A stretch of 62,944 nucleotides of DNA, from NCBI GenBank assembly GCA_003345545.1, contig PRDH01000009.1, positions 1-62,944 of the forward strand. The letters are read 5' to 3'. The stretch comes from Candidatus Thorarchaeota archaeon (GTDB taxonomy: Archaea > Asgardarchaeota > Thorarchaeia > Thorarchaeales > Thorarchaeaceae). The translations under genes were made by a program, and so were the position numbers. The notes under the pieces are model-generated. The model was not told where the DNA came from, did not search any database, and worked only from the letters and a program-made list of their open reading frames with translations. Of this stretch, positions 44,425 to 51,821 are shown piece after piece; the first letter of the stretch is position 1, and each line of letters begins with the position of its first letter.

Positions 44425-47400
44425 CTATACACCTCCTACCTTATCGCTCACGCGCTCGAACATCTTCTTTCCTTCTTCAATGCTCTGCATCAGGACACGG
44501 AGAGCCTCGACCTTCTGAATACGATCGAGATCCTCTCGTTTGATGAGCTCCTCCAACTGCGCGAATGCGGCTAGGAGGGTGTTCAGAGTATTGTCAATCT
44601 CACGACGGAGGTCGCTGTCGATCTCGGGAATCCGGAGCCTCTTCTTCATTCTTCTACGATTATACACGAGACCTCCGATTAGCGTACCAAAGATGCCTAT
44701 TGACGTGATGAAAGCGACTTGGGGCATGGTGAGCCATTTGAATGGATCAACAGGCGGCGTGGTTGGTGTCAACTCATATAGGAAGAAGTAGACGCTTGCA
44801 TAGGTCATTGCATAGTTCTCATCACCCAGAATGATGAAGATACCATTGATTCTCCCTGCGGAGTTCCATGAGCCGGGGGCGAACTGAGATGAGTAGAGAC
44901 CCTTCTCGACAAATCCTGCTATAAAATACGAGAGGTTTCCATTAGGAAGTTCATAGACGATGGCCACGAACAGGTCGTCTACAGGATTTCCGTTGACGTC
45001 ACTAAGAACGAGATTGAGATAGACGCTCTCGCCAACTGGATACATTGTCGTGTTCTCAGACAGACTAGTCGATGTTGTCAATGTGTTCCTCAGGAGGTAC
45101 TGATTGAGATTATCGAGGAGCCTGCTGTTGTTACACTTGACTAGATTCTTGTTCATGAATATCTTCGAGGAACCAAAGACTGCAACTTCGGGGTCTGTCT
45201 GGTCAAGTACAACCACACTATTTCCATCGAGTCTCACTTGTGCATTGGACTGATTGTTCATGATGAATGTGCCGCCGCCCAACCAGACGGATTGGAGTCC
45301 CATCCCTAGGCGGGAAGTTGCTGCAATCTCTGTTGTGTTTTCCTTCGAGTGACTTCCTTCAAAGAAGTATCCGTACGTCATGATCAATGGATTCAGAGCC
45401 GAGATGTTTGCATTGTCATCATTGTCGCCTAGGATGACAAGCGTGCCACCGCCTTCGGTGAAGTTTCTGAGGATGTCGATATCTGTTGAGTTGTACTCAT
45501 TAGTTGGAGCGATAATGAACACTGTTGAGAAAGATATGAGAAGGTCTGCATCAAGATCCATTCCAGGTGTCTCTATGAGGTCTAGACCGACATTGGCCAT
45601 GCTCGTCTTCATGTTTGACAGACCTGAGAAAGTCGTGATTCTGAAGGAGTCCAAGAGTCCTGTGAGAGAATCGAGACTCCCTAGGTCTCCGAGGTCGAAG
45701 TTCATTGAAATTCCAGTATCGCCTGATTGCTCTTCTTGAGCAAGAGGGAACTCAAGTCCTTGGGTTCCTTCACTTCCTATGAGGTCACCTGAATCTCCGC
45801 CCAAGCTCATGTTTCCTAAAAGAGAGCCAAATCCACCCCCGTGCGACGTGTCCAAGAGCATCATTGCCCGAGGATACTCAACCACTCTCTCTAGGGTGAT
45901 ATTCATCGTCCATCCATAGTCAGTTTCAACAACATAATCACATCTATGATACCCATCCATGCCTATAGGCGGGGACAAAAGAAAGAGTGAGAAGTCATAG
46001 AATCCCTCAATCGTGTCTGCGCGCGTGAGGGACATATTGCCCCAGTCTGATGCATTACCATGATTTGTGATGGTCATGTTTCCCAGGGACTCCGTCGTAG
46101 CTAGAACAAAGCTATAGAGCCCGAAGTCTGCAGGGAATCGGATATCGAATGGTGCGAATGGAAGTATCTTCGGAAAGACAGAAGTAGACGAGATAGGCGA
46201 GATAATGAAGACATCTCTAAGCAGAAAATCATCCAGAATGCCAAGAACCAAGGTGTTAATATTCTGTGTCAGACCAATCACGGACTCGAGGCTCGCTGCC
46301 ACGGCCCAAACCGCAGTTCTGATGCCAGCTCCTTCTGGATGATACGTAGCAGTCATATTCATCGCTTGGAACGGTCTAATAATGTCGTATGAGAAGTACT
46401 CTGCAAACAACGCTCCGCTGTCGCCAAGATTTTCTGCAACGACCATTGCGGCAATTGCTGATGAATTATAGACTCCAACATTCATGATGAGTGCTTGTGA
46501 CACGTAGGTCTGTCCTATCGCAACAATCCGTGGTAGATTGGCCTCTACAACAATGAGGTCTCCTTGATTGGCGATGAAGCTGGGGACCTCGTTCAGCCAC
46601 ATTGCGTCCATTGATGCGTCAAGAACCGTTCTGTTCTCTCCGAAGCCTAGCGCGATGGTGACGTTTACGGGGTTGTTTACCTCAACCGTTCCAAAATCCC
46701 ACTGCAGTGCAAGCGCTACGCTCCCGTCAAAGGCAGTAGTCCCTGTCAGAGCATTGTCTGAGATATGACTCGATATCTCTGAGGAGTTGCCCACCTCGAA
46801 TGCTGATAAGGGAATGCTCGAGTTGAGCCCAAGATAAAAATTGCCATAGCCCTCAGATAGACCATAGGCGAATAGCTGTTCGTGATCGAGGTCATATTTG
46901 CCGTGGTCATCTCTTCCATCCAAGAAGAGATCCAACGAATATGAGACGTAGAGACTCACGTTCTCGATTGGTTTTGACCCGAGATTGAGAACGTACGGTG
47001 TGATTCTGAATGCGGTCAGCGGTAGTGCTGAATAGGTACTGAGGTTGTATGACTCAACGACCAGCGTGACGAAGACTTCATCCTCATATGACAATATTCC
47101 AATATGGCGGTCGTAGTTCGTCAGTGTACTTGCCATCACGACTTGGTGTAGTTCGCGCTTGACATCGAACATCATCAGGTTCACTGGGTCCATATCGTTC
47201 CACTTGAGCGAGAACATACCCATCATGAGATGCATGCCTGAGTCCTGAGGATTCCGTGAGTCAAGGGCAATGACCGTGGTGCCGAAACTGCTCATCAACA
47301 TCGTTGTGGATGCATTTCTGCCCGATGCAGATACAAGACCCAGAGCAAGAAGTGGTGTACCTGTTGTACGATTATGGGGACTTACAGGGGTTTGTCGCAT

Positions 47401-48780
47401 ACTCAGATAATCAAAAGCACCTTGAATGTTCAGAAGGCCAGCTCCGCCATCATTTGCCCCATATCCAATCGGGCTGGCTGTATCCCGGAGAACATTTCCA
47501 AGCGTAATTGGAGTTGCTCTATCAAAGGCTTGAAGCAGTATTGCCGCAGTTCCTGCTATGATGGCTGCTGAAGCTGTTGTTGTATCTGCAATAGTGAAGT
47601 TCTCTTCTACAGTTTCACCGAGGGGTTCTCCTAAGAGACTTCCAAGACCACCGAGATCTCCCAGGTCAGTAAGATCAATGTCACCAAATCCCAGACTACT
47701 AAGACCCACCCCGGCCTTAGCGCCAACGATTCCGACACCAGGCGCCACGATGTCTGGTTTGGTGAGCAGATCAAGGGAAGGGCCCCTTCCTGAAAAATCG
47801 GGGATTTTCTCTTTCTCTGTATCATAGGCACCCACGCAAAAAGCAGCAGCGCTTCCGCCTGGGGACATGACTGTGAGATAATCTGGGCCGTCGTCACCTG
47901 CAGCTGCAATAACAAAGATGCCTTTCTCTGCAGCGTCTTGAATGGCCACTGAAACCGCGTCGCCTGGAGCACCAAAGGTATTGAATGGTAGGAGGATGAT
48001 GTCTGCTCCTCGACTGCTTGCCCATTCGATGCCCGAGACTATCCAACTTGGAGCTGCAAAGAGGCCTCCCAAAGTGACCTTGGCAGAGAGCAATGTTGCA
48101 CCGGGAGCTATGCCTGCATATTTTCCATCTGACATATTGCCGTTTCCCACAGCTACCGAGGCAGCATAGGTGCCATGCCCAATGAGGTCCAGAGGAAGTG
48201 TATCTGCCTCGACAAAGGATGCGAATGCTGAAACTGTCAAGTCCGGATGAAGCGGGTCCACTCCGGTGTCGAGGACAGCTATGACCACGCCAGTTCCGTT
48301 GTATCCTGCCTCGACGAGGTTTCTCGCTCCTATTCGGTCGACTAGAGGTACATAGTCCCCGAGTTCTGCGATCGTGCTGCTCTCTGTCTGCCTTATCGCG
48401 GTGACCTGATTTGACCATATCTTCGTGATGAAAACTTCTCTGGCGAGCTCCAGCAAGGACGTGCTGAGCATCCTCACCCGTATCATATCGAGCAACTCGA
48501 ATGTGTCCAACAACTCCGCAGTCCTGTCAGCCATCAGTATTGCATTCTCTGCCTTGTACGAAGCCACATCATCGTAACCGACAAGAACCTCAAGTCGTTC
48601 CTCAACTTGGGTGCGATTGAGCAGTGTCGTGTCAATCTTATCCTGCGGCAGTATCTGGTACATTGCTGTTCCTGTTACAATAGGGATGCCAGTCATACCA
48701 CTGAGCGTGATCGAAACGATCATAATGCATGTGAACAGCTTTGGGCACAGCCAATGCATTGCTCTCGAGGTTTCTGACAT
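44425..48780 (-). CDS. Membrane-anchored subtilisin-like (S8) protein, probable pseudoprotease
   Basis: 1451 residues from ATG 48780 (TTG 48795 also open). Signal helix (LFTCIMIVSITLSGMTG), a short pro-region, then an S8 domain at about 150-480. D171 (AVLDTGVDPLHPDL) and H202 (LIGHGTYAAS) are kept, but the oxyanion Asn is D296 (AAAGDDGPD) and the nucleophile Ser is T402 (ADTTTASAAIIAGTAA, aligned to GTSMA). A long beta-rich ectodomain follows with many N-x-S/T sites and, near 1060-1180, a GldG/DUF4350-like segment (ILRNFTEGGGTLVILGDNDD). A membrane helix near 1345 and a charged helical cytoplasmic tail end it. Third gene of the ABC operon. Confidence 0.88.
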   Translation of the reverse strand: MSETSRAMHWLCPKLFTCIMIVSITLSGMTGIPIVTGTAMYQILPQDKIDTTLLNRTQVEERLEVLVGYDDVASYKAENAILMADRTAELLDTFELLDMIRVRMLSTSLLELAREVFITKIWSNQVTAIRQTESSTIAELGDYVPLVDRIGARNLVEAGYNGTGVVIAVLDTGVDPLHPDLTVSAFASFVEADTLPLDLIGHGTYAASVAVGNGNMSDGKYAGIAPGATLLSAKVTLGGLFAAPSWIVSGIEWASSRGADIILLPFNTFGAPGDAVSVAIQDAAEKGIFVIAAAGDDGPDYLTVMSPGGSAAAFCVGAYDTEKEKIPDFSGRGPSLDLLTKPDIVAPGVGIVGAKAGVGLSSLGFGDIDLTDLGDLGGLGSLLGEPLGETVEENFTIADTTTASAAIIAGTAAILLQAFDRATPITLGNVLRDTASPIGYGANDGGAGLLNIQGAFDYLSMRQTPVSPHNRTTGTPLLALGLVSASGRNASTTMLMSSFGTTVIALDSRNPQDSGMHLMMGMFSLKWNDMDPVNLMMFDVKRELHQVVMASTLTNYDRHIGILSYEDEVFVTLVVESYNLSTYSALPLTAFRITPYVLNLGSKPIENVSLYVSYSLDLFLDGRDDHGKYDLDHEQLFAYGLSEGYGNFYLGLNSSIPLSAFEVGNSSEISSHISDNALTGTTAFDGSVALALQWDFGTVEVNNPVNVTIALGFGENRTVLDASMDAMWLNEVPSFIANQGDLIVVEANLPRIVAIGQTYVSQALIMNVGVYNSSAIAAMVVAENLGDSGALFAEYFSYDIIRPFQAMNMTATYHPEGAGIRTAVWAVAASLESVIGLTQNINTLVLGILDDFLLRDVFIISPISSTSVFPKILPFAPFDIRFPADFGLYSFVLATTESLGNMTITNHGNASDWGNMSLTRADTIEGFYDFSLFLLSPPIGMDGYHRCDYVVETDYGWTMNITLERVVEYPRAMMLLDTSHGGGFGSLLGNMSLGGDSGDLIGSEGTQGLEFPLAQEEQSGDTGISMNFDLGDLGSLDSLTGLLDSFRITTFSGLSNMKTSMANVGLDLIETPGMDLDADLLISFSTVFIIAPTNEYNSTDIDILRNFTEGGGTLVILGDNDDNANISALNPLIMTYGYFFEGSHSKENTTEIAATSRLGMGLQSVWLGGGTFIMNNQSNAQVRLDGNSVVVLDQTDPEVAVFGSSKIFMNKNLVKCNNSRLLDNLNQYLLRNTLTTSTSLSENTTMYPVGESVYLNLVLSDVNGNPVDDLFVAIVYELPNGNLSYFIAGFVEKGLYSSQFAPGSWNSAGRINGIFIILGDENYAMTYASVYFFLYELTPTTPPVDPFKWLTMPQVAFITSIGIFGTLIGGLVYNRRRMKKRLRIPEIDSDLRREIDNTLNTLLAAFAQLEELIKREDLDRIQKVEALRVLMQSIEEGKKMFERVSDKVGGV

Positions 48781-48784
48781 TTCA

Positions 48785-50464
48785 TCACTTCTCAATTGTG
48801 CCTTGAATAAGCCCTCTAGTAATTGCGATGTAATAGTCGACCATATCAGCAGTAGACTTTGTCTTGACTATCTTTACTGCGATGTCCTGTTGCTTGAGTG
48901 CGGACACGCATCTCTCTGCGACGACCTCAAGCGGGTCATCAGTGAAGACCTTTAGCAGTTCGCCTCTCTGAAGTACGAATCTTGCCCCCTCAACACTCTC
49001 CAGAGTCTTCAGAGCCCGCGGGTCCACCTCTTCCAATACAATTCCCACTGCGAACCCTCTTGACGGCATGGACTCCTTCAACCTCGTTGGGGTCCCAAAT
49101 GCAACAAGGCTCTTTCCCCTCATGAATACCGCCACCTTATCGCAAAACTCTGCTTCAACGGGGTAATGGGTGATGACTATGATTGACGTGCCATACTCCT
49201 GGTTGATGAAGGTGAGATAATTCCAGAGTTCACTCCTATTGTCCGGGTCCAACCCCGAGGTTGGCTCATCCATTAATAGGACCTTGGGATTGTGCGCAAG
49301 CGCAATGGCGATGGACTCTCTTCTCTGCTGTCCTCCTGAGAGTTCGGACGTCGGACTATTTCCCTTCTCAAGAATCCCAAAGTCACGCAGAAGGGTCTTT
49401 CCTCTCTGGATGAGCTGCCATTCAGGAATGTTGTACTGCTTCCCAAAGGCGATAATGTTCTCCAGTGGAGTGAAGGTTTCATACATGTAGGATAAATCCT
49501 GCGGGCAATACCCGAAGAAGTGTCTGACCTTCTGAGTCTGTCGCGAGTCAATCCCTGCAATCCGAGATACTCCGGTGCTCGGTATGTCCCCGATCAGGGC
49601 TTTGACAGTGGTTGACTTACCAGCTCCCGATTCTCCTATGATTGCAAGCATCTCGCCCTCCTTGATGGAGAATGACACATTCTCTACGAGTTTCTGGCCG
49701 CTCTTAACAGCGACTGTCAGGTTGCGGATGGATACAACATCTCGGTATTGTGGAGCCTGTTTCCATGCGAAGGGCATGATGTAGACCTTATCGGCAAGAA
49801 CTGTTAGAGTTGGATTATACTTGGGTCCAACGAGCAGTTGTGGCTGTGCGATATAGTATATCTTCGGCTCTCCTACATCGCCTTCGGGCTCGACACGGAC
49901 CTCTAGAGAGCCCTCTGGCAAGATCGGTGCGGGTGCGGTGGTAGCTCCCACAACTACTCCCTCTATCATTATTGGAAGCCTGTCTGATGCTCGTCGTCCC
50001 CAGACAGTGCACGCCACATCTTGCCCCTTGACCTTTTCGAGCTCCTTGACTGCCTGCTGAAGATCCTTTCCATCATAGTAGAGGTCATCAGACATGTTCC
50101 TCTTTAGATAGTTCTGGACGGTGATCTGAGTGGCAGCCACATCCTCCTGACTTGAACCCTCGCCACCAACTGTGAGTATCCTGTCCAGTTCTCCGGCTCT
50201 CCTTCTGCGGAGATCTTCATCCACGTGGACAGCGATTCTCCTAGAGAGTACACTCTTCTTTACTTTCAGAATCCGCCCCTTGAAACGAACCTCTTTACCA
50301 GTATCGGTGAGAATGCCCTCTACTTCACAATGCAGTTCTCGGTCTTGGCGAGTGATACACCAGTCGATTGCCTCGCTTATCCTTGCGCCGGAGAAGTACG
50401 CCTCCTCAACAAAGGCTGGTTTCTCCTCTTCGTGCGCCCCGACATGTTCTGCGTCTGGTATCAT
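48785..50464 (-). CDS. ABC ATPase with large N-terminal extra domain
   Basis: 559 residues. Residues about 1-240 are not part of an ABC domain: two repeats of a helix-plus-beta unit, each near a I-D-W-C or a V-A-C-T-V-W segment (SEAIDWCITRQDRELHCEVE; LEKVKGQDVACTVWGRR), of unknown fold. The ABC domain follows, with Walker A GESGAGKSTTVKAL, signature LSGGQQRRESIAIAL, Walker B VLLMDEPTSGLDP and H-loop ITHYP, then a C-terminal ferredoxin-like domain. It starts nine bases after the permease, and the subtilisin-like gene begins five bases after its stop. Presumably drives the permease at 50474-51649. Confidence 0.92.
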   Translation of the reverse strand: MIPDAEHVGAHEEEKPAFVEEAYFSGARISEAIDWCITRQDRELHCEVEGILTDTGKEVRFKGRILKVKKSVLSRRIAVHVDEDLRRRRAGELDRILTVGGEGSSQEDVAATQITVQNYLKRNMSDDLYYDGKDLQQAVKELEKVKGQDVACTVWGRRASDRLPIMIEGVVVGATTAPAPILPEGSLEVRVEPEGDVGEPKIYYIAQPQLLVGPKYNPTLTVLADKVYIMPFAWKQAPQYRDVVSIRNLTVAVKSGQKLVENVSFSIKEGEMLAIIGESGAGKSTTVKALIGDIPSTGVSRIAGIDSRQTQKVRHFFGYCPQDLSYMYETFTPLENIIAFGKQYNIPEWQLIQRGKTLLRDFGILEKGNSPTSELSGGQQRRESIAIALAHNPKVLLMDEPTSGLDPDNRSELWNYLTFINQEYGTSIIVITHYPVEAEFCDKVAVFMRGKSLVAFGTPTRLKESMPSRGFAVGIVLEEVDPRALKTLESVEGARFVLQRGELLKVFTDDPLEVVAERCVSALKQQDIAVKIVKTKSTADMVDYYIAITRGLIQGTIEK

Positions 50465-50473
50465 GTTTCTATC

Positions 50474-51649
50474 CTATCCCAAAGTTGGTTTTCTGGCGAA
50501 TATGAAGGTTGCAAGGAGCATTGCACCCACTGAGAATGCGAGAAGTATGAATATCTTATCCAGTACCTGAAGCAGTGACAAACCCTTGAATGCTGTGTCA
50601 ATCAGGAGCTTGAGTCCTTGATTCATTGGAAGAATGTTATCTAGCACACCGACATCAATGAAGAATCCGGACAGTATTAGTGTGGCAAATAGGACAAACA
50701 GGAACATCTGATTTGCCTGAAGCCTTGTACCGGCGACAGCTGAGATCAGTATTCCCGTCGCTGATCCCGTCAAGGCACTGAGGCTCATGATGATGACGAG
50801 CTCGATGAAATTCGTATTCAGATTCAGGTTGAAAGCTAACACCCAGAGCGTGACAAGAAGGAGGGATTGCAGGAATCCAATGATGACATAGGCAAGAACC
50901 TTGGAGACCACGACCTCTAGCCTACTCGTGGGCGTCAGGAGCATTCTTCGAAGCGGCGTGTCTCCGACAATACTCTGCGCAGACGTCATCGCGATTCCCA
51001 GGTAGCTTGAGAAAATGACAATGAATCCGCCAAAGACGGCCTCCAAGTATCCTCCTTGTGGCGTGAACTCAATGACTACCCCAGGAAAGATCTCGGAACG
51101 TATCCAGAGTTTAGAAACTCTGAACATTATGGTGGCTCCTTGAACAACGCTCTGTATTGTAGCGGAGCCCAGAAAATCAGTTGAATCTACGTGCAATTCA
51201 ATATAGGTCGGCTGGTTGACGGTCAAGTTGGCCTCAAAGCCGTCAGGTATCACTACATATCCATCAATGGCCTTCTCATAGAGGTCTCTGTAAGCATCCA
51301 CGGTATTATTGTAGATGATCAGCTCTTTGACAAAAGCCTCGATGTATCCTGTCAGGTTTTCAGAGAGGTCTTCGCCATCATACGTTCGTGTTGTGTCCAG
51401 ATCGATGATACCCAATATGATGTCGCTCTCTGTCGCAGTTTCGTTATCGCCACCGGATGAACCGCCAAGATTGCCAAGGTCCATGCCACCCATGGAACTG
51501 GATTCAGTCACATACCACAGCATCCCGATCAGAGCTGCTGGCAGCATGAAGATCAGGAGGATGGCAACCTTGTCCTTGACTATAAGGCGTAGCTCTTTAG
51601 CTACCATGTTCCTTATTCGTCTGGATGGTTTTGTGAGAACTTCCGCCAT
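50474..51649 (-). CDS. ABC-2 type permease
   Basis: 391 residues with one N-terminal helix (ILLIFMLPAALIGMLWYV), an extracytoplasmic domain of about 165 residues, then five helices ending near 385, the ABC2_membrane_3 layout (six helices with a large first loop). The loop contains a Gly/Asp/Leu-rich stretch (SSMGGMDLGNLGGSSGGDN) resembling segments in the neighbouring subtilisin-like ectodomain. A GAGG site precedes the ATG. It is the first gene of the five-gene operon, and its promoter must lie in the 172-base gap shared with the divergent glycosidase-like gene. Confidence 0.9.
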   Translation of the reverse strand: MAEVLTKPSRRIRNMVAKELRLIVKDKVAILLIFMLPAALIGMLWYVTESSSMGGMDLGNLGGSSGGDNETATESDIILGIIDLDTTRTYDGEDLSENLTGYIEAFVKELIIYNNTVDAYRDLYEKAIDGYVVIPDGFEANLTVNQPTYIELHVDSTDFLGSATIQSVVQGATIMFRVSKLWIRSEIFPGVVIEFTPQGGYLEAVFGGFIVIFSSYLGIAMTSAQSIVGDTPLRRMLLTPTSRLEVVVSKVLAYVIIGFLQSLLLVTLWVLAFNLNLNTNFIELVIIMSLSALTGSATGILISAVAGTRLQANQMFLFVLFATLILSGFFIDVGVLDNILPMNQGLKLLIDTAFKGLSLLQVLDKIFILLAFSVGAMLLATFIFARKPTLG

Positions 51650-51821
51650 CTGCTTTTCCTCGCTCTCTGCATGCGCAGCCTCAGTGATACAATCATACTA
51701 GGTACAAGATTCAGAATCCCCCTCAAGTTGTTCTCTATTAAGCGTTTATCATGAATCCACCGACAGACGAAGATTACAAATAGGGCATTTTGATAACTGC
51801 GGTTCTCGTAGTACATAGTCA

